This document shows positions 8,330 through 17,257 of a DNA stretch of 54,999 nt, in pieces. The DNA is from Flavobacteriales bacterium (lineage in GTDB: Bacteria; Bacteroidota; Bacteroidia; UBA10329). A program made the translations under genes and the position numbers. Each line of letters begins with the position of its first letter. Position 1 is the stretch's first letter. The DNA lies in NCBI GenBank assembly GCA_016124845.1, contig WGMW01000042.1, forward strand, positions 1 to 54,999, written 5' to 3'. Under the pieces are notes generated by a model, which saw only the letters and a list, made by a program, of their open reading frames with translations, ran no database searches and was not told the origin of the DNA.

Positions 8330-9324
8330 TCATCAACCTGAATGCGAACTTAAGCGAAACAAAAGCGCACGAATTGGCCGAGAAAGCAAAGGCTTTCTGC
8401 ATCAATGATGGAAGTCGATTTGTGCTTATAAACAGTTCGTCCGTAAAAGAATTACCTACAGAACTGGAAAACTACACGGACGAATTCTTTGCAATGGAAA
8501 GCGACCTGCAGTTGGGAAGCCGTGCATACAGAAAGGAAACCCGTCAGATCCAACTCGGAAAAGTGGCCATCGGTGGCAACACGAACAACACGGTTGTCAT
8601 TGGCGGACCATGCTCGGTAGAAAGCGAAGACCAGATCCGTTCCTCCGCTTCGCTGATGAAAGAATTGGGCATCAGCACGTTGCGTGCGGGAGCTTACAAA
8701 CCACGCACCTCGCCCTATTCGTTCCAAGGAATGGGATTGGAAGGGTTGAAACTCCTTGCCAAAATGCGCGATGAGTTCGGGTTGAACATCATTACCGAAG
8801 TGCGCGATGCCACGCAGATCGATGACATCATCGAGTATGCGGACATCATTCAGATCGGGGCCAAATCCATGTACGACCACGGTATTCTGAAGAAGTGCGG
8901 AAAAGCAAAACAGCCCGTGCTGTTGAAGCGCGGTTTCGGCACCACCTTGCAGGAATTCGTACAGGCTGCTGAGTTTATTCTTTCGGGCGGAAACCAGAAT
9001 GTGATGCTCTGCGAGCGCGGCATCCGTACCTTTGAAACGAAGACGCGATTCACCTTGGACCTTTGCGGGGTTTCGTATCTGAAAGAATACACCAATCTGC
9101 CGTTGGTGCTCGACCCATCGCATGCCATGGGTTACGCGTATGGCGTTCCAGACCTGAGCCGCGCGTGTGTGGCCATGGGTGTGGATGGCCTTCTGGTGGA
9201 AGTACACCCGAACCCGAAAGTGGCCAAGAGCGATGCCTCGCAGCAACTGAACCACGATGAGTTCCGCGAGTTGCTTGGAACGTTAAGGCCGATTGCCAAG
9301 GCAATTGGGAGAGAGATTATATAA
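8326..9324 (+). CDS. Type I-beta DAHP synthase-like, divergent
   Basis: The product has 332 residues. A ferredoxin-like regulatory N-terminal domain (about 1-70) precedes a (beta/alpha)8 barrel. The DAHP synthase signatures GGPCSVES (93-100) and KPRTSPYSFQG (125-135) are present. The four metal ligands expected from the Thermotoga-type enzyme are visible: C96, H266, E292 and D303. Such enzymes join phosphoenolpyruvate and erythrose 4-phosphate at the entry of the shikimate pathway. Two changes are odd: the usual IGAR becomes IGAK (K180), and HSGG becomes HAMG (266-269). No other aromatic pathway gene is nearby. Coupling to the epimerase-CBS protein suggests a shared pentose-phosphate link or a non-shikimate 3-deoxy-ulosonate product. 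Confidence 0.8.
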   Translation: MIINLNANLSETKAHELAEKAKAFCINDGSRFVLINSSSVKELPTELENYTDEFFAMESDLQLGSRAYRKETRQIQLGKVAIGGNTNNTVVIGGPCSVESEDQIRSSASLMKELGISTLRAGAYKPRTSPYSFQGMGLEGLKLLAKMRDEFGLNIITEVRDATQIDDIIEYADIIQIGAKSMYDHGILKKCGKAKQPVLLKRGFGTTLQEFVQAAEFILSGGNQNVMLCERGIRTFETKTRFTLDLCGVSYLKEYTNLPLVLDPSHAMGYAYGVPDLSRACVAMGVDGLLVEVHPNPKVAKSDASQQLNHDEFRELLGTLRPIAKAIGREII

Positions 9325-9427
9325 ACCCCTCCTGACCTCCCCAAAGGAGAGGAAAACCGAAAAGTTTGAAAACCATCCAACGCTTCCTCATCAGTTTTGT
9401 CCCCCTTTGGGGGATGTAGGGGGCTTC
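9325..9427. repeat. Dispersed palindromic repeat (CCCCCTTTGGGGG family)
   Basis: The spacer between the DAHP synthase and kdsC begins with CCCCTCCTGACCTCCCCAAA and ends with CCCCCTTTGGGGGATGTAGG followed by more G. The two ends are partly complementary, so the whole can fold as one long hairpin. A half copy sits at about 48407-48437. Related sequences are common between genes in Bacteroidota. Confidence 0.6.
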
Positions 9428-9428
9428 C

Positions 9429-9436
9429 TAAATTTG
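9429..9436 (+). promoter_or_regulatory. Probable -7 element before kdsC
   Basis: TAAATTTG matches TAnnTTTG exactly and ends 4 nt before the kdsC ATG, directly after the dispersed repeat. This supports the chosen start and separate transcription of kdsC. Confidence 0.45.
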
Positions 9437-9440
9437 CATC

Positions 9441-9938
9441 ATGTCACACCAAGACGCATTTGAAGAATTCGCCACGCACAACATCAAATTTCTGGTGCTG
9501 GATGTGGATGGCGTGATGACCGATGGCGGCATGTATTACACCGAAGGTGGCGACCAGTTCAAGAAGTTCAACACCAAGGATGGCATGGCCATCAAAGTGG
9601 CGTTGAAGAAAGGTTTTGAAGTAGCGTTTCTGAGTTCGGGAAGTCAAGAAACGATTGTGAAGAACCGTGCTGAAACGCTTGGTGTGAAACGGGTCTATGT
9701 CGGCTCGCGCGAGAAGTTGGAAGTGCTGAATGAATGGTGCTCCGAACTGAATCTTAGCTTGGTGAATGTGGCCTACATCGGAGATGACATCAACGACCTG
9801 CAAGTGATCGATGCGGTCGGTTTTACGGGCTGCCCGGCCGATGCGGTAGAAGCCGTGAAACAGAAAGTGAACGTGATCTTGAACCGAAAGGGCGGTGACG
9901 CCTGCGTCCGTGAGTTTGTGGACGAACACCTGCTGTAA
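9441..9938 (+). CDS. kdsC: KdsC-like HAD phosphatase
   Basis: The product has 165 residues, typical of the small tetrameric KdsC group of the HAD superfamily. Motif I is DVDGVMTDG (about 20-28), with both catalytic aspartates; motif II is the serine in FLSSGS; motif III/IV is GDDINDL. KdsC removes the phosphate from 3-deoxy-manno-octulosonate 8-phosphate on the way to lipopolysaccharide Kdo. The neighbouring DAHP-type synthase makes a chemically related 3-deoxy-ulosonate phosphate, so the true substrate could differ. No kdsA, kdsB or kdsD is in the window. Confidence 0.82.
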   Translation: MSHQDAFEEFATHNIKFLVLDVDGVMTDGGMYYTEGGDQFKKFNTKDGMAIKVALKKGFEVAFLSSGSQETIVKNRAETLGVKRVYVGSREKLEVLNEWCSELNLSLVNVAYIGDDINDLQVIDAVGFTGCPADAVEAVKQKVNVILNRKGGDACVREFVDEHLL

Positions 9939-9944
9939 TTGACT

Positions 9945-11756
9945 ATGAAAACGATCGCGCGTACATATCGTTTTCTTGCCGATCGCTCTAAAAAGCTCCT
10001 TCGGGAGTTTGTTCAATGGCGGTTGAAGAATATCTCGCACCGCACTTTTCTGCTTATCCTCAGCGTGCTGGTAGGCTTCACATCGGGTTTGGTGGCGGTC
10101 ACCATCAAGAACACGGTGCATGTTATCCAAACGTTGGTTGTCAACGGACTTTTCAGCAAGGTTCAGCACCTGATGTATTTCGTGTTGCCCGCGCTGGGCA
10201 TTCTTATCACCTACTCCATTATCCGTTGGGTCATTCGGAAACCTGTGGGCGAAGGAGTGCCGATCATCCTCTACTCGCTTAGCAGGCTTGGCGGGAAAAT
10301 TCCGAGTTTCCACACGTATGCGTCATTGATCACCGCACCCTTTACCGTTGCTTTCGGGGGTTCGGTGGGATTGGAAGCACCGACCGTTATCACAGGTTCG
10401 GCCATCGGTTCCTACTTCGGACGGTTGTTCCACTTCGATTTTAAGATGCGGACGCTGCTCATCGGTTGTGCCACGGCCGGTGCGGTCTCCTCCATCTTCA
10501 ACGCGCCCATTGCGGGCATCGTTTTCGTGCTGGAAGTGATCATGATCGATCTGAACACCACCTCGCTGGTCCCACTTCTGATGGCATCTGCATCTGCATC
10601 GGTCACATCGCGCCTTTTTCTCGGCAACGACACGCTTTTCCATTTTCCGCTTACGGAAGGAATGCAGCTTATGGATGTTCCGTTTTACATTCTGCTCGGC
10701 CTGATCGCTGGACTGTTCTCCGTCTATTTCACGGTCAGTTTTCTCTCCATCGGGAAAGTGCTGGGACGCCAGCGAAACCCGTACCTGAGAATTGCCATCG
10801 GTGGCAGCGTGCTGGGACTGCTCATCTTCGTTTTTCCACCGCTTTACGGTGAAGGTTTCGACCTGATCAACTCCTTGATCGATGGTCATTACGCCCACAT
10901 TTTCACGCGTTCACTCTTTGTAGGCTTGGAATCCGACCTGCCGCTGATGCTGCTTTTCCTTGGTGGCGTGGTGGTTTTCAAAGCCATCGCCACTTCGGTG
11001 ACCATTGGCTCTGGCGGCATCGGAGGAATCTTCGCACCCACACTCTTTATGGGCAGTACCATCGGCTTTATTGTGGCCAAGGTCTGCATCATGCTCGGTT
11101 TCGATAACATCTCGGTGATCAACTTTACCATGGTGGGCATGGCCGCGCTGATGGGCGGCAACATGCGCGCTCCGCTCACGGCCATCTTCCTCATTGCCGA
11201 GATCACCAACGGTTATTCACTCTTCGTACCGCTGATGATCGCGGTCTCGGTGTCATTCCTCATGGCGAGAAGCCTGTTTGCGCATTCGGTCTATAACTTC
11301 CGATTGGCCAGTCGTGGGGAGCTCCTTACGCACCATTCCGACAGAAATGTGCTGACCCTATTGCGCATCGAGCAACTGCTGGAAAAGAACCTGATGTGTG
11401 TCCGTCCAGAAATGAGCCTCGGACAGTTGGTAAACGTCATCCGCGCATCAAGTAGAAACATCTTTCCTGTGGTGGATGATGAGGAGAAACTGGTGGGCGT
11501 CATTGTGCTGGATGATGTCCGCGAGATCATGTTCGATACGAGCAGATACGAAACCGTAACGGTGGCCGAACTCATGAAGGAGCCCATCGGTACCGTGGAG
11601 GTGACAGATACCATGGAAAAAGTGGTGAACACATTCAGAGACACCGATGCTTGGAACCTTCCTGTGCTTGAAAACGGCAAGTACCGTGGTTTCATCAGCC
11701 GCTCAAAGCTCTTCACGGAATACCGCAAAATGCTGGTAACGTTTTCGGAGGATTGA
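9945..11756 (+). CDS. CLC-type chloride channel/transporter with CBS domains
   Basis: The product has about 603 residues: a CLC membrane domain (about 30-430) and a cytoplasmic CBS pair (about 450-590). The gating glutamate motif appears as GSVGLEAPTV, and the pore motif GSGGIGGIFAPTLF matches GxFxP. The anion-coordinating GSGIP motif is changed to GEGVP. I chose the ATG at 9945; an in-frame TTG lies 6 nt earlier, directly after kdsC. The protein moves chloride or a similar anion across the inner membrane, as channel or proton antiporter; the CBS pair suggests nucleotide control. It converges on the RND pump gene with only 4 nt between stops. Confidence 0.85.
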   Translation: MKTIARTYRFLADRSKKLLREFVQWRLKNISHRTFLLILSVLVGFTSGLVAVTIKNTVHVIQTLVVNGLFSKVQHLMYFVLPALGILITYSIIRWVIRKPVGEGVPIILYSLSRLGGKIPSFHTYASLITAPFTVAFGGSVGLEAPTVITGSAIGSYFGRLFHFDFKMRTLLIGCATAGAVSSIFNAPIAGIVFVLEVIMIDLNTTSLVPLLMASASASVTSRLFLGNDTLFHFPLTEGMQLMDVPFYILLGLIAGLFSVYFTVSFLSIGKVLGRQRNPYLRIAIGGSVLGLLIFVFPPLYGEGFDLINSLIDGHYAHIFTRSLFVGLESDLPLMLLFLGGVVVFKAIATSVTIGSGGIGGIFAPTLFMGSTIGFIVAKVCIMLGFDNISVINFTMVGMAALMGGNMRAPLTAIFLIAEITNGYSLFVPLMIAVSVSFLMARSLFAHSVYNFRLASRGELLTHHSDRNVLTLLRIEQLLEKNLMCVRPEMSLGQLVNVIRASSRNIFPVVDDEEKLVGVIVLDDVREIMFDTSRYETVTVAELMKEPIGTVEVTDTMEKVVNTFRDTDAWNLPVLENGKYRGFISRSKLFTEYRKMLVTFSED

Positions 11757-11760
11757 TCAA

Positions 11761-14700
11761 TTACGAAGCCTGATCGGGTTGCATCTTCGAACGGTTGAGC
11801 AACCATAGGAATGTGGGCAGCACCAACAACAGCATGGGCAGACCGACCACAAAACCACCGATAACGGCAACGGCCAACGGTTGCTGCATCTGCGCACCGA
11901 GCCCGATTCCGAGTGCCAGCGGCATCAGGGCAAGAATGGCCCCGATGGCGGTCATCAATTTTGGACGGATGCGGAGCGCGATCGCGTATTTTATGGACTC
12001 TTCGATATTGTTCGATTCCTTGAAATTGGCCTGGAACTGAGCAATGGTGAATATGGCGTTCTCTGCCAAGATACCTACGATCATGATAATGCCCGTGTAG
12101 CTGCTCACATTCAGCGGAATATTGGTGATGTAAAGCGCAACTATGCAACCGCAAATGCCCATAACCGAGATGAAAAGGAGCAGCAGCGACAACAGCCATT
12201 CTTTAAAGAGGAACATGAACACAGCAAAAACAAGCAGTGAGGCCAAAATGAGAATCGTAAGCAGTTCGGTGAACGAGCGTTGCTGTTCGGCATAGGAACC
12301 TCCGTAGGCAATATAATAGCCTTTGGGCAAGGCCAGTTTGGCGTTCAGCTGTTTCTTAATTTCAGAGATGGCACTGCCCAGATCGCGGTTATTGAGCCGT
12401 GCTGTAAGTACAACGCACGACTTCAGGTTCTCCCTGTTCAGCTCGGTTTCACCTTCGGTAACCTCCACATCGCAGAAATAATTCAGTGGTCGCGTAGTGC
12501 CATCGGGCAGAAAAATGAGCTGATTCTCGATCTTCTGTAGATCGTTGTGGTGCAGATCGCTGAATCGGAGCGTGATGTTCCGCATTTGCTCCCCATCCTG
12601 CATCTGCCCTACCTGAATACCCGAGGTGAGGGCAGCTTGCGCTGGAGAAGGAACAGGCTGATTGGCATTCATTCCAAGCGTTACGCCCCCCGTATATGCG
12701 GCCAACTGGTTCTGAAAGTCGAGCAGCGGAATATTGTACTGCGCAAGCAACGCCTGATCGGGTTTGAAAATGATGGAAGGTCCCGCGATCACCAATCCAT
12801 TTTCGATGTCGGCCAGACCGTCAATTTTTTCCACTATCTGTTCCGCTTGGCGCGAAATGTTCTGGAGTTTCGAATAATCATCCCCAAAAAACTTGACCTC
12901 AATGGGTTGTGCGGTGCTGATCAGGTCGCCCAGCAGATCGGCAATACGCTGTCCAAATTCAATGTTGAGAACGGGGAATTTGGCCGAGATCTCTTTTCGA
13001 AGATCATCACTCACATCTACCGTACTCCGCTTATGATCTTTCTTCAACTGAATGGAATAATCGCCATAATTGGAAGGAACGGCACCAAAGTGCATGGCTA
13101 TTCCTGTCCTTCGACAATAGGTGTCCACTTCTGGATGTGCCACAATGATCTTTTCAACCTCCTTCAGAACGCGGTCGGTTTCGCGCAACGAGGTGCCGGG
13201 AGGCATATAGTAATCCAACACGATGGCGCCTTCATCCAGATCGGGCAGAAAACCCGTTTCCAACTTGCCGTAACTGAACCATGCCGAGAACAGAAAAGCG
13301 CCTATCAGCAAAAAGGAAATGATCGGTTTGTTGAAGAACCATGTAAGCCATCGCAGTCTTTTCAGGCTCTCTGCCTGTGTTCTGTGATGCGTTTTTTTAG
13401 GCGCTTTGAAACCGATGAGAATGTGAAAGACGGGCAACAATAACCACGTGACCAAGAACGATGTGACCATGGTGAGCTGCATCGTATCGGAAAGTTCTTT
13501 GAAGAAACTACCGGCCAAACCGCTCATCAACCCGAAGGGAAAGTGAATGACGATGGTGGCCAATGACGACCCGACCATGGCAGGAAAAAGTTCATGGATG
13601 GACTCGTGCACAACACGGAAACGGTCTTTTTCGGGATGGTCTTCGTGCTTCCGATAGATCTGTTCAATGATGACAATGGCATCGTCTATGATCAGGCCGA
13701 TGGATGCAGCAATGGCACCCAATGACATGATGTTTATGGTTATTCCCACCAGATAGAGAACAAGAATTGAAAACGCCAACGTAACCGGAATGGTAAGCAG
13801 AACAACTACACTTGCCCGCCACGAACGCAGGAAGACAACCATGACCAACAGGGCCAGAAACAGCCCTTCGTAAATGGTCTTTATCACGCTGTGAATACTG
13901 TCTCCTACGAATTCTGATTGGTTGTAATACGGCTTCAGCACCATGCCGGCCGGAAGCTGTGCTTGAATTTCCTTTGCCTTCACTTCGCATTCTGCGGCAA
14001 ATTCCAAGAGGTTAACACCCGGTTGTTTCACCAGATCGAGCAGCACGGCCTCGTGGCCGTTGGCGTTGATCACGATGAACTCGACCTGCTCTTTCAGTTC
14101 AATTTTGGCGATGTCCTTGAGTTTGACAATGCGTGTCCCATCATTTTTGATGATGAGGTTCTCCAGATCATCCACATCCATCACACGCGTGTCGGTAAGC
14201 GACAGATACAAACGGTCGAAATCTTCGATCACTCCGTTCGACATCACGAAATTATTGGAGCTGAACACATTTGAAATGCTGGCAGGCGTGATGCCCAGCG
14301 TGGCCATTTTCAACGCATCGGGCACCACCACAAACTCCTTGTTCTTGCCGCCTCTGACCACCACATTTGAAATGCCATTGACCTGAGAGAAAACGGGACG
14401 GGCGATGAGATTGGCCTTATCTCGCAATGCTACCAGACCGTGCTGTGTGCTTTCGAGGGTGTAGCCGTAAACCGGAAAAATGGATTGGTTCATGGCCTCG
14501 GTGGCAATGGTGAGGCCGGGCGGAAGGAACGCCTTTATCTCGTTCACACGGTTTTCAATCTGTGTTTTGGCGGTGTAGATGTCCGTTCCCCAGTCAAAGA
14601 ACACATCGATGGTGCAACTTCCTCTGCTGGTGCTGCTCTTCACCACTTTCACACCTTTCACTTTTTTGGCGGCACTTTCCAACGGTTTTGTCACCGTTAT

Positions 14701-14880
14701 CATCATACGGTCGATCGGTTGCTGGCCGGCCTCTACCGCAAGCGTTATGCGGGGGAAAAGCACTTCCGGGAAAAGATTGGTCTGCATCTGCGTGTAGGAA
14801 TAAATTCCCATCGCCAACAGCATCAATCCCACAAAGAGGATCGGTTTTGTGAATACCTGAAAGAAATTCTTCGTGCTCAT
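11761..14880 (-). CDS. RND efflux pump inner-membrane subunit
   Basis: The product has 1039 residues with the two-fold RND layout: 12 membrane helices and two large periplasmic loops. The proton-relay motif of TM4 is visible as GLIIDDAIVIIEQ, with both aspartates. It should pump a drug or metal outward using the proton gradient, together with the adaptor and TolC encoded just upstream. Its start overlaps the adaptor stop by 4 nt. Sequence character lies between the CusA/CzcA metal pumps and HAE drug pumps, so I do not assign a substrate. Confidence 0.88.
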   Translation of the reverse strand: MSTKNFFQVFTKPILFVGLMLLAMGIYSYTQMQTNLFPEVLFPRITLAVEAGQQPIDRMMITVTKPLESAAKKVKGVKVVKSSTSRGSCTIDVFFDWGTDIYTAKTQIENRVNEIKAFLPPGLTIATEAMNQSIFPVYGYTLESTQHGLVALRDKANLIARPVFSQVNGISNVVVRGGKNKEFVVVPDALKMATLGITPASISNVFSSNNFVMSNGVIEDFDRLYLSLTDTRVMDVDDLENLIIKNDGTRIVKLKDIAKIELKEQVEFIVINANGHEAVLLDLVKQPGVNLLEFAAECEVKAKEIQAQLPAGMVLKPYYNQSEFVGDSIHSVIKTIYEGLFLALLVMVVFLRSWRASVVVLLTIPVTLAFSILVLYLVGITINIMSLGAIAASIGLIIDDAIVIIEQIYRKHEDHPEKDRFRVVHESIHELFPAMVGSSLATIVIHFPFGLMSGLAGSFFKELSDTMQLTMVTSFLVTWLLLPVFHILIGFKAPKKTHHRTQAESLKRLRWLTWFFNKPIISFLLIGAFLFSAWFSYGKLETGFLPDLDEGAIVLDYYMPPGTSLRETDRVLKEVEKIIVAHPEVDTYCRRTGIAMHFGAVPSNYGDYSIQLKKDHKRSTVDVSDDLRKEISAKFPVLNIEFGQRIADLLGDLISTAQPIEVKFFGDDYSKLQNISRQAEQIVEKIDGLADIENGLVIAGPSIIFKPDQALLAQYNIPLLDFQNQLAAYTGGVTLGMNANQPVPSPAQAALTSGIQVGQMQDGEQMRNITLRFSDLHHNDLQKIENQLIFLPDGTTRPLNYFCDVEVTEGETELNRENLKSCVVLTARLNNRDLGSAISEIKKQLNAKLALPKGYYIAYGGSYAEQQRSFTELLTILILASLLVFAVFMFLFKEWLLSLLLLFISVMGICGCIVALYITNIPLNVSSYTGIIMIVGILAENAIFTIAQFQANFKESNNIEESIKYAIALRIRPKLMTAIGAILALMPLALGIGLGAQMQQPLAVAVIGGFVVGLPMLLLVLPTFLWLLNRSKMQPDQAS

Positions 14881-15821
14881 TCTGCCGTATTATGCTGAAT
14901 ATCAACGAGTGCCGTATCCGGAAGGCCGTAATTGCCTACAGAGATGATCCGATCATCTGGAGCGAATGTGGGCGATAGCACTTCCACTTCATCTTTGGTT
15001 CGCTGTCCGATCTTTACAGGAATTTTAACCGCCACCGAATCGTTCATCATCCGCATTACCCAGAATTCCTGCATCATTTCGTCCGAAAGCACGCACGACC
15101 TCGCGAGCAATTGAGCTGTTCCGTTCCCGCCTGTTCTCAACTCAGCGGTAACGATCATGTTCTCTGGCAGAAAAAGCTGCTCGTTGAATTTGGCAAGCAC
15201 GGTCTGCGTCTGTGCGGTCATGTTCATGGAAGAGAGCGCACGGGTGAATTTTGCGGTGTGAACCGATCTGTCTGGCAACACGATCCGACAGCTTTTGCCG
15301 TTGTCTGCCAGTGGAATGTATTCGAACGGTACGTTGACCTGCACCACCAGATCGTTGCTCTCGGCAATGGTGCAGAGCTGCACGCCTTCCAGCACATAAT
15401 CGCCTGACTGCTGCTTGTCCAACGTGGTGACCATTCCTGTGGCCGCGGCCTTCACTTTGATGATACCAAAATCGGCCATCGAACTATCTGGCAGGGTCAA
15501 CTCTCCGCCCAGCGCCCTGCTCTCCTTGGTCTGTAGTACGTAAAGCACATCCCCTTTCTGCACCTGATCGCCCAAATGCACATTCACCTCTTTGATGAAT
15601 GCTGGAATGGGTGCTGTAATGGTATTGCGTTTTAGGTAAAAGGTGGTGCCAAGCAGGGTAATGGGGTGATAGATCGAGCCATGTTGAACCCCCACAACCG
15701 AAACGGGTGTCTTCGGTGCCTGCGTGGCTTCCGGTTGCTCCTCCTGCTGTGCTTGTTGACCACATGATACCAGCAGCGATGCCAGCAGGGAAAGTATGGT
15801 GATATGGATGGAGATTTTCAT
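14877..15821 (-). CDS. RND efflux periplasmic adaptor lipoprotein
   Basis: The product has 314 residues. It begins with a lipoprotein signal peptide ending LLVSC (cysteine near 20), then a biotinyl-lipoyl-like half motif (about 60-95), a short hairpin, a second lipoyl half (VKAAATGMVTTLDKQQSGDY), and a beta-barrel domain. That is the order of membrane-fusion proteins linking RND pumps to TolC. It is shorter than AcrA-type adaptors because the alpha-hairpin is short. It sits between TolC (14 nt upstream) and the pump (4-nt overlap). Confidence 0.87.
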   Translation of the reverse strand: MKISIHITILSLLASLLVSCGQQAQQEEQPEATQAPKTPVSVVGVQHGSIYHPITLLGTTFYLKRNTITAPIPAFIKEVNVHLGDQVQKGDVLYVLQTKESRALGGELTLPDSSMADFGIIKVKAAATGMVTTLDKQQSGDYVLEGVQLCTIAESNDLVVQVNVPFEYIPLADNGKSCRIVLPDRSVHTAKFTRALSSMNMTAQTQTVLAKFNEQLFLPENMIVTAELRTGGNGTAQLLARSCVLSDEMMQEFWVMRMMNDSVAVKIPVKIGQRTKDEVEVLSPTFAPDDRIISVGNYGLPDTALVDIQHNTAE

Positions 15822-15835
15822 GCTTCGGACATTGG

Positions 15836-17149
15836 TTACCAGTTCCAGTAGTTATAGGCGTTGATGAGCAGTTGCCGCTGTGTGAAAAGCAGGGCATGAT
15901 CGCGCTGCACGGCCGCCATGTTCTTCACCGTGGTGATGTAATTGATAACAGAAAGCTGCCCCGACACGAGCTGCATTCTGTATGAATCCAGCAGGGTGCG
16001 ATAATCCTCCAACTGCTGCTCCAGAATGACCATGCGCTGATCGTACGAACGCATCTCGTTCAGGATCTTGGTCTTGCGCACCGTGTTCTGATCGATGAAG
16101 TTCTTCTTGTACCCTTCAATGGAACTCAGGTTCACACCGATCTTATTGCGGTTCAGTTTCTTCTGTCCACCATCAAAGAAGTTGTAGTTGAACGTGATCC
16201 CCGCACTCAGCCCAAAGCGATTGGCCATGGTTGGCGCATACACCGCATTAAGACCCGTGTTGGCAAAGAAGCTCACCTGTGGTCGGTACTTCAACTCAAA
16301 ACTGTGCTGCTGCGCCATCAGATTCATGCTGTCCAGTCGGTACTTCTCCAGAAAGAACGAATTGCTTTCGGTGGCCTGCTGCGTCACTTCAAGGTCGGGG
16401 GGCAAAATGTCCACAATGGCCGTATCGTTGATGCCACACATGATGTTCAGGTCGAGCAGATCCCTGCGGTAATTGGCCATGAAACCCGCCTGTTGCGCGG
16501 CCATGTTCTGTGTTTCTATCTGCAGTTGGGTGAGGTCGGAACGGAGATAGATGCCATGCTCCACCAGTTTTTCCAACACTTCGCGCTGCTCCTTCAGCAA
16601 ACTGTGCATGGACCGCACATAGTCCAGTTGCATCCTATCCTGCGTGCAGAGGATGTATTGGTCGGTCACCGCCTTTTCGATGTCGTGGGCCGAGAGCTTG
16701 GCGTTGTTCCTGTTAATCTCGGCAGCGGCATACAACTGCTCGTTGGCCGTTTCGAAGGTCTTTCTGTTGAAAAGCGGTTGCGTCAGGTTCAGCAATGCCT
16801 GATAAGTGCCACCGTTACTGGCCGCCAGATCGTAGCCGAAATAGCGGTCGGCCACCTCCGCATTGGGCTGAAAACTGACCTTGCCGTTGTCCTTGGAAAT
16901 GATGGGCGCAAACATGTAGCTGGCGCTGATGCCCACCTGCGGACGCAAGTACAGCGCCCTCAACCGTTCCGATTCGTACTTGCTGGCATCCGCCTGATTG
17001 AGATTATCGTTGATGACAGGGCTGTTGGCCTGTGCCGCATCCACGTAGTATTGCAGCGTGTTCTGCGCGTGGGTCATCACCCCGATCAGGACAAGGAGAA
17101 CCACCATCCATCCCGCTCTTATTCCTACGCCCCGTACCGACAATCCCAT
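15836..17149 (-). CDS. TolC family outer-membrane efflux protein
   Basis: The product has about 437 residues from the ATG at 17149; an in-frame ATG lies 27 nt further upstream but adds a poor signal peptide start. Residues 1-29 form a signal peptide ending THAQ. The rest has two repeats of long amphipathic helices separated by short beta strands, for example QPLFNRKTFETANEQLYAA and the C-terminal FNYNFFDGGQ, as in TolC channels. It is the first gene of the TolC-adaptor-pump operon and should form the outer-membrane exit duct. Confidence 0.87.
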   Translation of the reverse strand: MGLSVRGVGIRAGWMVVLLVLIGVMTHAQNTLQYYVDAAQANSPVINDNLNQADASKYESERLRALYLRPQVGISASYMFAPIISKDNGKVSFQPNAEVADRYFGYDLAASNGGTYQALLNLTQPLFNRKTFETANEQLYAAAEINRNNAKLSAHDIEKAVTDQYILCTQDRMQLDYVRSMHSLLKEQREVLEKLVEHGIYLRSDLTQLQIETQNMAAQQAGFMANYRRDLLDLNIMCGINDTAIVDILPPDLEVTQQATESNSFFLEKYRLDSMNLMAQQHSFELKYRPQVSFFANTGLNAVYAPTMANRFGLSAGITFNYNFFDGGQKKLNRNKIGVNLSSIEGYKKNFIDQNTVRKTKILNEMRSYDQRMVILEQQLEDYRTLLDSYRMQLVSGQLSVINYITTVKNMAAVQRDHALLFTQRQLLINAYNYWNW

Positions 17150-17257
17150 GTACCCGCCATTTGTTAGCACGTGCAAGATTGAAAACCGAATTGGAAGAAA
17201 TTCTGAATTGTGAGTTTTTTAACGTTCCCTTCAATCAACTCTCCGTAGCTTGGTTGC

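Noticed and set aside
8326-9324. KDO 8-phosphate synthase (KdsA)
   Set aside because: The KPRTSPYSFQG and GPCSVES motifs and the N-terminal regulatory domain are of the DAHP synthase type.
16304-17167. 287-codon plus-strand frame opposite tolC
   Set aside because: It mirrors the codon pattern of TolC on the other strand and has no start context or domain.
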